Shown piece after piece: positions 12,661 through 23,601 of a stretch of 64,000 bases of DNA. Made by a program: the position numbers and the translations under genes. The stretch covers positions 2,170,001-2,234,000 of the forward strand of contig CP085832.1 of NCBI GenBank assembly GCA_020809705.1, given 5' to 3'. The notes under the pieces were generated by a model that saw only the letters and a list, made by a program, of their open reading frames with translations, was not told where the DNA came from and did no database searches. Every line of letters begins with the position of its first letter. Position 1 is the stretch's first letter. This DNA is from Calonectria ilicicola (lineage: Eukaryota; Ascomycota; Sordariomycetes; Hypocreales; Nectriaceae).

Positions 12661-14469
12661 GGGGCGCGCACTACACACGCACAGGATTGAGATGAGACTA
12701 AGTAATGCGGAGGTACACATTGGGTGAAGCACCATGGCATCTTGATTGATGTGCGGTATTGGATGCCTTAGTGCCTCAACCCGTATTGACCTGAATGGCA
12801 AGCAAGATAGCAAGAGATATCTCTTGTCATAATCATCATCATAATATGCGGTCGCAGCCGTAGTGGGTGTGGTGTAATCCCGGGTCAGACCAGAGAGAGG
12901 CCTGTGGCAAATGGCTCATTACGTTTAAATGCGCTTGAACAGTGAAAAAAATTTATAGAAAAATTTGAATGGCAACAAGAGCATGCAGCAGGAGATGGGT
13001 AATAAATGTGAAAATTGAACCGAACATGGGCGCTATTCCCTCCACCCCGGGTCCCGGGTCTCGCACCACTGACAGGCCCTTCCCTGCGAGGTCCCCTGCC
13101 ACCTGTAGTCCTAGTCTGGGCTGCTGGAGTATGTACGTCTGGAGCTTGCTCTCAACCGCATAAGCAACCTGAGGGCAATTGCCATGTTGGGCATACACAC
13201 TGGGAGTGTCAGCAATTAACGAGTGGCAGCCGCGGCAGCAGCATCTCATTTCACATCAACCACACACAACACAACACAACGGCGCCGGCGGGGGGGCTCA
13301 CCTCACCTCACACCGCGCACCTCGCACCTTGCACCTCATTCACTCCCACATCGCTCGCGTGTCCTTTGACTGATTGATTGACTGATTGACTGATTTCGAC
13401 CGTTGTTGCCGCCTTGACCTCGCCGCATCCTATCAATTGCTCATTTCTCAGCCCGGGACTTGTGCCGCACAGCAAGAGTGGAACCTACATTACCACGCCC
13501 ATTCCCTTGGCTCTTGACCCATTCCCTGCCGTATCTTGCATCCAACGTCCACTGCTTCCCCATACTCGTCTCGGTTCCCACCGTGATTGCGCAAATCGCA
13601 TGCGACGCGCCGTAACTGCAGGTAGGTAAGGACATGGCCTGCTGCCACCCAGGGACAACCACTACACTGGTATGGGGATGTTGCTTTGTGGCCCGATCGA
13701 TCCCTCTGTCCCCCACCACCTACATCAGCTTCGAGCTGCACGAAACACACAGACACGGCACACTGACCAAGCACTTGTGCACAATGTAGGACCACAGCCG
13801 TCTCCCCGAGCGAGTCGCTCGATCAATCCCTCCACTCTCCTTCTCGCGCCTTGTGGAAATAATCGCCGCCCTTCCCCTAACTCAAGTTCTAGCCGCAAGC
13901 CCAACCCATAAGCCAGTGGAGGCACGTAGTCCGCGGGCCAACCCCCGACGTCCTCGACTGTCTTTTTCTTCGTGGTGGCTGAATCACAAAACAAGGAAAA
14001 AAAACAAGGAAAAAAAACAACCACGCATGGCCTAAGCTCCCACGGACCACTGCGGCGTCCAAGTCGTCGACCACCCACTCGACGACCTACACTGAGAGGC
14101 TTGGACCCTTGGGGCAGCTAGTCCCCGGCACATTATAGTACGTACCAATACCAACTAGACGATGCTACCCAGCAAGCCCGCCCCATCTCCAAGAAGCCCA
14201 CTCCAGAGCAAAAGCAGCCCAATCCCACCCGCCGGCTTAAGCCTTCGGACTGTGTGCTAGTACTCGGCCTTTGCCTAGCACCTAGTATCTGCCTCCTAAC
14301 ACTCCCCTGGGCATCTGCTAAAGTATTGGCAGTCGCTCCCTGCACGGCTGCTGCACTGTACTCTGCAGGGCTCTCGAGGGTCCCAGTTCCCCATCCCCCG
14401 TCCCACCTCCCACGACCCCGTTAACCACGGACCCGTCAAGAGTCCACGTCTAGCTTGTCGTCTTTCTCC

Positions 14470-14638
14470 ATGTCGTCCTGACCGGCTTCAGCTTCTTTTT
14501 TTTTTTCCCTTCCCATCAATCGCAACTGTCCGGACTCCCATCTCTCCCATCCCGTCGTCCGTCATGTCCCCGGCGACATCGGCGCGCCTGCGACTCGATA
14601 CTGCCTGCGTCCACCACCAGACAGCCTCGGAATCGTGA
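14470..14638 (+). promoter_or_regulatory. Upstream ORFs in the leader of the Zn2Cys6 regulator gene
   Basis: Two ATG-initiated short frames precede the main start at 14832. One (14470-14481) has three sense codons and a stop. The other (14564-14638) has 24 sense codons and a TGA stop. If the transcript includes them, they would lower or condition translation of the main frame. The transcription start is unknown, so the assignment is inference. Confidence 0.4.
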
Positions 14639-14831
14639 GCTATTCGCCAATCCCGCCTCCAACTCCAATCCCGCCGAGGCTCTCAGGCCTATAACGACGC
14701 CCTTGCTCCCCGCCGCGCTCATCTTTCGGTGCTTTCCTAATCCTTGAACGACCGACCGACTGCTCGACGACATCACCTGCTTATTCGCAACCCTTCGTTC
14801 TTCCTCTTCCACCAACTCGCGCCTACCCAGC

Positions 14832-17347
14832 ATGGCCGCCGTCCACTCTTCCGCCCATGATGTGGGCGTTTCTGTCTCCGGACCTCCATCCGGATCTCTC
14901 AACTCTGCTCCATATGACTCGGCTCTCCAACAACCTCAACAAACTCCGCCTCATCATCATCTTCACCAACAGACTCCTCCTCAGACTCATTTGCCTACGC
15001 ATCCTTCTCAAGCTCAAGCTCAACAGCCTCAACAACAGCGTAGCGTCAAAAGACCACGGCCAGTCAAGTCTTGCACCGAATGTCGCAAACGAAAACTGCG
15101 ATGCGACCGCCTTTGCCCATGTTCACAATGCCAAAAATCGAATCGCAATTGCAAATACGCCATGGATCATGACTCGGCCAACTTATCTGACGGTTCCGAC
15201 AACGAGACAGCCGAGTCCTCCCGTCCGGCGAAGCGCGCTTGTGGCCCAGGCATGTATTCCTCCGGCACCCCATTGCCAAACAATGACTCCCCGTACGCCC
15301 CGATTAGAAATGGCGAAACATCAAACATGACGTCTCTGGAGGAGCTTGCAATGCGGATGGAACGACTCGAAAAACATCTCATGGCCCGAAGTCCAGCCGC
15401 TTCAGAGGCCAGTGTGGGCAAACTAATCGTAGCATCTTCTGACACCATCCGTGGTTTGACGGTCAAACATGGTGCCTTTCGAACTCGATATCATGGCCAA
15501 AATAGCTCCCGTGTCTTGCTTAACTTGGTAAGTTTATTTAATAGGAAAAAAAATAGGTTTTTTAATTGCCCTATCCTAACGGGCGGTAGTTCGACGAAGC
15601 AAAAGACTTCATGGCAAACCACGACAATAACCTTGAGGTTCGAGATGTATTGGTGAATTTCAGAAAGTTTCACAAGGCGCTTCTAGATGAATATCGCAAG
15701 TCTTTATCGCCAATCACCGTCTTTGTCGACTCAATGATGCCGGTTCAGAAGCGCATGACGGATATTCTACCAAAGAAATCTGTTTGCGATCGACTCATCA
15801 TCTCCTATGTCGACACATCGGAAACTATTTATCGAATCCTCCATTTGCCAATGTTCAAAGATCAGTACGCCCGGTATTGGGAAGGCACGTTGCAGTCCGA
15901 TTACTTTCTACCGCAGCTCCTTGCCGTCTTGTCGGTTGCGTCTCGTTTCGAAACGAAGTCAAAGGGTCTTGGTAATGAGAGATCTGAGGGCGTGCATATC
16001 CCAACAGCTTGCGCCCTGGTACGAACTTGGCTAGACAGTCTTAAGGGGAAGCAACTGGTCGAGTTCGCGACGCTCCAAATCGAAGTCTTACTTGTACACG
16101 CTCAAAGGATGATAACCCCTCGTATCCAGGACTCCTGGACATCTCTAGGTTCCACGGTCCGTATGGCGATGACTATGGGTCTCCATCGCGATCCCTCAGA
16201 ATTTGAGTCCCGAATGCCCGTTTTCCTGGGCGAGATGAGACGCCGGCTATGGTTTACCATTATCGACATGGACCTTCACACGTCTCTTGCTAGCAGCCTG
16301 CCATGTCTTGTGAGGGATGGAGATTACACCTGCCGCCCCCCACGAAACCTCGATGACATCGAGCTCTATCCAGAAATGAAGGAGCTGCCTCCCTCGAGAC
16401 CTATTGACCAGATGACAGACAACCAGATGCAGGTATATGCAGCCACGACGCTTATCGTGCGAATGAAGGTCGCCCATCTGCTAAACCGCATCGATTCGAT
16501 CCGCGATTACCAAGAGGTACTTGACCTCGGAGCGAAATTGGAGCGATACCTTGAAGACATCAACTATATCTTTCCCCGGCAGGGTATGCTGAACGATGCA
16601 CAAAAGAGCAAGCAGTGGCGATCCCGGGTTATTCTTGACATGCACGTTCGCCGACCCTTGCTTGCGCTTTACCGGCCGTTTGCTATCGGCGCTCCTGATG
16701 CACCAGCACAGATTTCTCGAGCCTACCTACGGTCATCAACAGTCATTATGAAATATCTCGACGAACTCGACCCCATGCTAGCGCATTTCCAGGATGTTGC
16801 CGAAATGTACCACCAGGTTCTGAAAAAAGACATCATCCAGGCTGCTCTGAGCGTGTGCTTTTACATTCGGGCCGCGTTACGGCCAGCATCTGATAGCACG
16901 GGCCTCGGCACGCAAGCATTACGCATGTCACCCGATTCCTCGGACGACTACCCAATATACAATCCAGACAACCTTGTCCTGTGGTCTCCAACACGCCTCA
17001 TTACCACGGTCGAGAAGACGCTGGACTTGCTCATTCGCAACATCAGCGGCCGCGACACTAAGGACCTAGTTTGTCTCTCCGTCGTGCTGCAGTGCGTTAA
17101 AAACCCGGATCCGAAACCGGATGAGATTGTCAATGCCCTGCGCATGGTTTTGGATCACTGTTTGAGAGCATCCAACATGAACCTGGATAGCATTGCTGTT
17201 ATCCCGGCGGTACCACCTGTGGAAACGTTCCAGGGGGACACTTACATGTCTCCCATCATGCCATACATGTACCAGCGGTCCAACATTGGAGTCCCGGCTG
17301 CGCTGAGCGACTTTGATGGTTGGATCCTGTGGGAGGGGTGGGATTAA
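14832..17347 (+). CDS. Zn2Cys6 transcription factor with fungal-specific TF domain
   Basis: Two exons, 14832-15527 and 15590-17347, give 817 residues; the 62-nt intron has a GTAAGT donor, a cctaac branch site and a TAG acceptor. After a Gln/His/Pro-rich N-terminus (about 33-69) comes a binuclear zinc cluster with cysteines at 81, 84, 91, 97, 100 and 107 (spacing CX2CX6CX5CX2CX6C), plus an extra Cys at 95. A basic/acidic linker and a short coiled coil (EELAMRMERLEKHLMA, about 177-192) follow. The C-terminal two thirds is a fungal-specific transcription factor domain: YVDTSETIYRILHLPMFKDQ, then GLHRDPSEF and MRRRLWFTIIDMDL. The protein is a nuclear DNA-binding regulator, but neither target genes nor inducer can be read from the sequence. 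It resembles no named regulator closely enough for me to give a symbol. Confidence 0.92.
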
Positions 17348-18130
17348 TTAATGGATCACCCACCACGCCTGAAATTCGCCAGGCATTTTATTTCCTTTGT
17401 CAGCTTGGAGCTTGGATAGCTCGATATAAACTGGTGGAGGCCAAAATTGCTGTTTCGCTAATTTCCTTTGTACCTGGATTGCAAGAATCAACGTAGACGG
17501 GCGGCCACAATGGCGATGGGCACGAGTGTTGTTTTTATCAGGGAGGCATCAGTTGGCCCCAGAAGATATTAGCGGGCGTTGGGAATGTGGCATACTGTTT
17601 ATTGCGGCAACTGCCACAGGGCATTCTGTTTCTTTCACCCAGTTCTGTTATTCTTTTTTTATCTACATGTATTCCAAAGCTCAGAATTGGTGCAGTCTCT
17701 TGTACGGCACATGCAGACTGAAATGAATGGTCTCGCCGCGAATCTTTTTTTATATATATCCTACGGCGTTGTACAGCATCTGGGGGGGTGGGATAGAAGA
17801 GGTGTTGAGATATTTGTGGCGAGGAGGGAATAATATACTCTTTTCGTGGCCATAATACGGCAGATGTCCCCTTTAATGTTTGAAGTGACAAAGCACACGC
17901 AACCGGGACGAATTCCCTCCTGGCTAGGTCGTTCCAAGCATTTGTTTACGTAGCAAAACGCAGCGGGTTCCATCTCGATCAAGTTAAAGGATTCAGTCTG
18001 TATTATCTATATGTGATTGAAGCACAACCCGCCCATTCATTCTTGTCAAACTAATGCCTAGAGCATCCAACCAATCCATCATAACTCCATTTGATATGGT
18101 AAAAATCCGTCTCTATATTCCGAAATCCGT
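17348..18130. other. Intergenic between convergent genes
   Basis: About 0.8 kb between the ends of the Zn2Cys6 gene and the minus-strand NAD(P)-binding gene. It should hold both 3' untranslated regions. Small frames at 17526-17991 have no domains. Confidence 0.6.
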
Positions 18131-18817
18131 CTAGTTTGAAATCACAGGAGCCATCCCATTCCACTCGTCCTTCTCTGCCGCCTCAATCAGCCAGTCGGCA
18201 AGGCTCTCGCGAGTAATAGTGCCCATCCAAGGCATGCCCTCGCCGTCATCTGGCCAGACACGGACGGGCTTGGCCGGGCCGGACATGAGACCTGGGGCGC
18301 GAGCCAACACAAAGGGCACACCGCTCTCCCGCAACACGGCGTCCATGCGTGCATGATCCGCTAGACCGATGCGCATGGAGGCAGCGTGGGTGAAGATGAA
18401 GCGCACAGGGAAAGCCATGGACTTCCACGAGGGGCCGACGCCCTGGGACGAGTTGACGACAATCTTGGGCTCCTTGGGGAGGTCGCAGGCCCGGATGGCG
18501 GCGACGAGGGCGACTGCGGTCTGCTCGAAGAGGTCGTGCGGACAGTCGGGGGCGGGTTGGGAGAAGGGGGACCCGCTGGCGCGGCGGTGGCCGAGCGCAG
18601 AAATTACCACGTCCGGAGCGGAGGGCGAGCGCAGGGCCGTCTCGAGGTCGGCCTGGGAGGTGGGCGATCCGCCCACGAGGGTGAGGTTTGGGTGCTCGGG
18701 GAGCGACGTCTTGGACGGATTCCGCACAAGGGCGGTAACGGTGTGGGAGCGAGCCAGGGCCGTTTGCAGGACGAGCTGTCCATTGCGTCCAGAAGCGCCA
18801 AGGAGGAGGATATGCAT
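18131..18817 (-). CDS. NAD(P)-binding Rossmann-fold protein (NmrA / NAD_binding_10 type)
   Basis: A single-exon gene of 228 residues. The N-terminus MHILLLGASGRNGQLVLQTAL is a classic GxxGxxG dinucleotide motif of atypical short-chain dehydrogenases. It is followed by TALVRNPSK (cofactor ribose/phosphate side), a strand PDVVISALGH and a KIVVNSSQGVG strand. The late segment VPFVLARAPGLMSG and the ending TITRESLADWLIEAAE resemble NmrA-like and flavin-reductase-like proteins. The Tyr-x-x-x-Lys pair of classical SDR enzymes is not evident, so it may be a redox sensor or a reductase; the substrate is unknown. GC-rich codon use resembles that of the other genes. It is convergent with the Zn2Cys6 gene. 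Confidence 0.85.
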   Translation of the reverse strand: MHILLLGASGRNGQLVLQTALARSHTVTALVRNPSKTSLPEHPNLTLVGGSPTSQADLETALRSPSAPDVVISALGHRRASGSPFSQPAPDCPHDLFEQTAVALVAAIRACDLPKEPKIVVNSSQGVGPSWKSMAFPVRFIFTHAASMRIGLADHARMDAVLRESGVPFVLARAPGLMSGPAKPVRVWPDDGEGMPWMGTITRESLADWLIEAAEKDEWNGMAPVISN

Positions 18818-20460
18818 TTTGAAGGCTTGTATTGGAGGGGGTTTGCTGGTTGTTTGTTGGTTGGTTGGCTTGGTGGTGTCAGTGGTGGTGATGTTGTCAA
18901 AGACTCAAGACACGGTAATCAGATACTTGGAATATTCAGTAGAAGTAGCTCTTAAAGAATAAGATGTGATTGAATTGCTTTCCGAAAACCAATTCGACTC
19001 CCAGACACATGCTCTTTATAGCCATCGACGCCGTTGTCTACTCAGCCATGATTCATCGCAGATCGGGGTCTGACTCGGCCGATATACTAACGGAGCCGTG
19101 TGGCTCGGCCGGAAGTAGCTCGATCCGGCTCACCTCATCGCCCGGAGCCGGTGCACAATTAGAAATCAAAACGGCTCTTCGGCTTTTTAGAGGCCTGAAG
19201 GCCGGGCTTAGGCTCGCTGTTTTCTCACGTGGGAGTGAGATTCCGGACGAGCTCCGGGCTTTTAAACCAAATCGCCTCCAATGAACACGACAGCCAGATT
19301 CAACAGTCAGCTTCAGCTATCGGAAGGGCAGCGGCAGATGACGGGAGACATGGCACAGCATATTTGTTGTTTTTTTCATGTGGGACCACTAGTTGGACCT
19401 GATTAAGCAAAAAAGTCCCTTTTTGTTTCTATAACTATGCCTTGCAGCGCATGCATGGTTTGTTGATACCATCACCTCTTCCTTTGCAATTGACTTCCCT
19501 AACGACCGGGCGCGGTACAGCTTCTCCCCCCAAGTGCAGTATATAATCTGTGCACCATCAAGACCAGTCACATACGGCCATAGGTGTTAGAGAACTCGGG
19601 ATCCCGTCCGCTCTCCCATAGATAAGCTAACAACCGGCGGACTAGTAGTTGGGTCGGTGACGACCAGCGAATCCCTGCTGTTGTATGTTTTTTGGCTTTT
19701 TCTTTTTAAAATCTTGTCAATAGAATCCCGTTCTAAATCAATGAAGAAGATTTATACAAATTTGGTGTATTGCTTAGCGTATTCATACACTTTTATTTTA
19801 ATCCATTGTCAGATTTTGTCCATTCAATTACAGTCGGATCACTGAATAATCCGTCCGTTCTTTTGTTTTGTTTTATTTTTTTTTATTATAACGAGGGTAA
19901 ACACGAACCAGTTTTGGCCGATTGCCCAATAGAGTAACCAGCCTCGGCAATATTTAGCCACGGGTGCATTGATGGTGCTCACCACAACGCAAAGGAGGGC
20001 CTCGGTACATGGCCCGGGTTCCCCGCAGTGGGCGCTGCAGTGGTGAACAAAAGCTGGGGTAGCAACTATCACAGCAGTCGGCCCTCTGAGCTGCAACTGG
20101 CCATCCCGACGGTCCGAGCTGCTTTCCCTTCTTGATGTTTAAGCCGCAGCCGGGGTAATTGGTTGGTCCCGACACGCAGCTTGGCTGATATATCAAGACT
20201 ATTCGTTTCTCCTCACAGACATTGCCACTTGTCTTGCAATTCGAACTATTGTTGGCTTTTTTTGACGTACACCGCCCAACTACTACTGCTCTACTATTGG
20301 ACTTGACTTGGTGCAATTCATCCCGGGGGAAAAGCAAAGCGAGTGCTTCTTATACCAACTCACGTCAGACACGCAACCCGGTTGTTGAACCATCACCCCA
20401 TCATTCTCGCCTCCTCCTCCTCCACCTTCAGTCTCACTCACAAACACACATCTGCCCATC
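18818..20460. other. Intergenic between divergent NAD(P)-binding and thiolase genes
   Basis: About 1.6 kb. The part 19060-19270 is GC-rich with repeated CTCGGCC and GAGCC/GGCTC motifs, including an inverted pair GAGCC-4 nt-GGCTC at 19093-19106. The part 19650-19900 is AT-rich. The last 250 nt are C/T-rich, as expected for the thiolase leader. No gene is supportable. Confidence 0.55.
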
Positions 20461-21906
20461 ATGGCTCCCAAGCAAAAGGCTCCCGTCTACGTCCTCGGCG
20501 TGGGCATGACCAAGTTCATCAAGCCCCGCGGCAAGGTCGACTACACGGAGCTAGGCTTCGAGGCCGGCATCAAGGCGCTGCTGGACGCGCAAATCAACTA
20601 TGACGATGTTGAGCAGGGCATCGCGTGCTACTGCTACGGCGACAGCACCTGCGGCCAGCGTGTCTTCTACCAGTTCGGCATGACCAAGATCCCCATTGTC
20701 AATGTCAACAACAACTGCTCTACAGGCAGCACGGGAATCGCCATGGCCCGCAACCTCATCGCCTGCGGCGGTGCCGACTGCATCATGGTCGTCGGCTTCG
20801 AGAAGATGATGCCGGGCAGCCTGCAGAGCTTCTTCAACGACCGTGAGAACCCCACGGGCACAACCGGCCGCATGATGGCCGAGACCAGAGGTGTGACCAA
20901 GGCACCCGGTGCCGCCCAGATGTTTGGCAACGCCGGCCGAGAGTACATTGAGAAGTAAGTTAAGATATATGTGTGTGTATGTGCTTGTTGTTATGCGTTT
21001 TGCTCACAATATCAACCCCGCAGGTACGGAGCCAAGCCAGAGGACTTTGCTGAGATTGCCCGCATCAACCACGCGCACTCGCCCAAGAACCCTTACTCGC
21101 AGTTCCAGCAGGTGTACACGCGCGAGGAGATCTTAAATGCGCCCATGATCCACGAGCCCCTGACCAAGCTGCAGTGCTGCCCTACCTCGGATGGCGGCGC
21201 GGCGGCCATCCTCGTCTCGCAGGACTTCCTCGATGCCCGCCCACACCTCAAGGAGCAGGCGGTGCTCATCGCCGGCCAGTGCCTCGCCACGGACGCGCCC
21301 AGCCTGTTCTCGCGCAGCGCCATCGACCTCATGGGCTACGAGATGACGCAGCACGCCGTCAAGGTGGCCACCCAGGAAGCCGGTATCTCAGCCCGCGACG
21401 CCCAAGTCGTCGAGCTGCACGACTGCTTCAGCGCAAACGAGATGGTGGTGCTCGACGCCCTGGGCCTCGCCGACAAGGGCAAGGCCCACGAGCTGGTGCG
21501 CAACGGTGACATCACGTACGGCGGCAAGTACGTCGTCAACCCCTCGGGCGGTCTCATCTCAAAGGGCCACCCGCTGGGCGCCACGGGCATCGCCCAATGT
21601 GCCGAGCTCGTCTGGCATCTGCGCGGCTGGGCCAACAACCGCTCTGTCCCCAATACACGCTACTGCTTGCAGCACAACCTGGGCCTGGGCGGCGCTGTCG
21701 TCGTCACCGTCTACCAGCGCGCCGACGGCAAGACGGCGCCCGCTGTCAACTCGACCATGGTCGGCCAGCGCAACCGCTTGGGCTACAACCCGGCCGTCGA
21801 GGCCCGCGGCTTCACCAAGGAGCAGGCCGACTCTGTGCGGAGCAAGACCGAGACGAGCGACTGGGCGCTGCAGGACACCCAGAAGAAGGTCCAGGCGAGA
21901 TTCTAA
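20461..21906 (+). CDS. SCP2/SCPx-type thiolase (peroxisomal acetyl-CoA acyltransferase-like)
   Basis: Two exons, 20461-20954 and 21024-21906, give 458 residues; the 69-nt intron has a GTAAGT donor and CGCAG acceptor. Thiolase features are present: a nucleophilic Cys86 in VNNNCSTGSTG, a HDCFS motif at about 297-301, and the C-terminal GGLISKGHPLGATG at about 340-353. These patterns, with an N-terminal VYVLGVGMTKF, identify the sterol-carrier-protein-x/non-specific lipid-transfer thiolase branch, which cleaves 3-ketoacyl-CoAs, often branched ones, in peroxisomes. A separate SCP2 lipid-transfer domain is absent. The last residues are QARF, not a canonical SKL-type peroxisomal signal. Start codon context and the C/T-rich leader support the ATG at 20461. 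Confidence 0.92.
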
Positions 21907-22734
21907 GTCAAGTGGGTGAGTGAGTAATTGAGTTGGAAAATGCGTATGCGTGTGTGTGTATGTATTTATATATTATATATAGTGTAGGCGGTGATGGTGA
22001 GAATCATCATGAACAAGGCGAGAGACAGTAACGACTCACAATCGTGAAAAGGAAACAGATAGTTCCTACATACTTGTTAAATATAACACGCAAAGTTTCA
22101 GGCTTCAAGTCTATTTTCTCGAATCGTGTGTTCAACCCATCTGCAGGTCATGTTGGTTGGCTACATACGACGGATAGTTCACCTAGGGACGTTCTGGAAC
22201 TTACGAGAACAATATTATATTACCAGCTCCTCTTGATATATCTCTTTTTTTTTTCTTTACAAACATCTTTCTATTATAGAAATATATATTAACAGCAACT
22301 TTAGCGTCGCAAGATCGTTTAGTCAAACCAATATCCTGCCCAATGATCCTTGGGTTCAGTGCTGCACTAAGATCGTCACCTCACTCAAAATCTTACCTGT
22401 CAAATCCTACTCAACTCGATCGCACCACTCTACACCCACAATCACACAAAATCCATAATCGCATGAAGTTTCAGGATTTTTACATTTTTTTAGGCGTGTT
22501 TGCACCGAGTTGATTTGCCTAAATGCGAACCACGAAGCCTGCCTCACCTGCGACACACTTGTTTTTTTGCCTAGAACTCGGCGCGTCGCCTCAACGCACA
22601 CCTAGTTAGCATCACCCACACAAACACACGCTTTTTTTTTTTACTTAATTTATAGTCAACTTGCTTTGCTTTCTCAAACCAACATATCTTTCTCATTTTG
22701 GAATTAATTAATTTTTAAACCATCCTTAGTCGTA
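21907..22734. other. Intergenic, AT-rich
   Basis: About 0.8 kb between thiolase and the 2EXR gene, on the whole AT-rich with poly-T tracts at 22247-22256 and 22631-22641. No gene is supportable. A short TA/TG run (21944-21984) follows the thiolase stop. Confidence 0.6.
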
Positions 22735-23601
22735 ATGGAAAACCCGTCGTCGTTCTCCAAGTTTGGCAGTCTGCCGCCAGAGATTCGGAACCTCATCTGG
22801 ACCGCCACTTTGCCCCAGGAAGACGAGCCCGCCATAGCCGCCTTCGGCCTGGCCTGGGTGCTACCCTGGCTCGATCCTAACAATACAGATGAGGATTTCA
22901 GAGGCGTCAGCCGCAAGCTGGTGGTGCAGATGCCCATGCCTACTGCCGCCTTTGTCTGCCACGAATCGCGCGCTGTGGTGCTCCGGTGGCTTGACAGCAA
23001 GCCCAACGTCGCAAGGAAGATGCGCGAGGAGACGCAAACGCACGTGTACGCGCGCGATTTCGACGAAGAAAAGGATCTCATGTATATTCCGCGAGACAAG
23101 TGGGACATGTTCTCAACCGCCTTCATCTCCACGGACCCGGACGTCGGTGTCATCCAGTCCATCGGCGCCTCCATCAGGCACCTCGCGCTGCCGGCCTTCA
23201 CAGCCTACTACAGCATCGCCACGCTCGGCAGTATGCTCGAGTACCTCCCCAACTTGAATACCATTCACGTCATCTGGGGCGAGCTGCCGCAGCTGCGCAG
23301 AGCCAGCCGAACGTTCCCAGACTGGCCAGACCACATCGCCGAGGTGCAGCCACGGTGGGAGATGCACGAGGTCCCCTGGGAAGCAGATGTCAAGCTGTGC
23401 TTCGTCGACCCGGAAGACGGGTCCGTGACGTACGAGCAAGGCGACTTGGAGACGTACCAGGAGGAGATGGATGAGCAGTGGGCTTTTGGTGAATCCGTGC
23501 CGCCGTCGCGGTATGTAGATGAGGAGTTTGGCACCGTCAATATGCCTTACAAGCACATAACAATAAAGGAGTTTCGGTGCCCCGAAGGCGGACAGGTGTA
23601 G
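22735..23601 (+). CDS. 2EXR-domain protein of unknown function
   Basis: A single-exon gene of 288 residues with no sign of introns. The N-terminus has the FGSLPPEIRNLIWTATLP motif (about residues 10-27), the hallmark of the 2EXR family, which is strongly expanded in filamentous ascomycetes. It is followed by VCHESRAVVLRW, the conserved segment that usually comes next in these proteins. The rest has helical, Trp-rich stretches (YLPNLNTIHVIWGELPQLRR) and an acidic C-terminal third. The motif resembles the start of F-box domains, so a protein-interaction role is often suggested, but no biochemical function is established. Copies vary a lot between strains in this family. Confidence 0.85.
   Translation: MENPSSFSKFGSLPPEIRNLIWTATLPQEDEPAIAAFGLAWVLPWLDPNNTDEDFRGVSRKLVVQMPMPTAAFVCHESRAVVLRWLDSKPNVARKMREETQTHVYARDFDEEKDLMYIPRDKWDMFSTAFISTDPDVGVIQSIGASIRHLALPAFTAYYSIATLGSMLEYLPNLNTIHVIWGELPQLRRASRTFPDWPDHIAEVQPRWEMHEVPWEADVKLCFVDPEDGSVTYEQGDLETYQEEMDEQWAFGESVPPSRYVDEEFGTVNMPYKHITIKEFRCPEGGQV

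Larger units (their letters stand above)
9914..14831. other. 4.9-kb gene desert upstream of the Zn2Cys6 regulator
   Basis: No frame here shows a recognisable domain; the largest (10761-11321 minus, 11439-11957 minus) overlap other frames and are of mixed, low-information composition. The stretch holds simple repeats (GCATG at 12345-12376, GGGCAT at 12621-12660, TGATTGAC units at about 13371-13395, an AC-rich run at 13259-13280, two AACAAGGAAAAAAA units at 13993-14022). The last 1.5 kb is C/T-rich on the plus strand and is probably the promoter and long 5' leader of the regulator at 14832. Confidence 0.55.
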
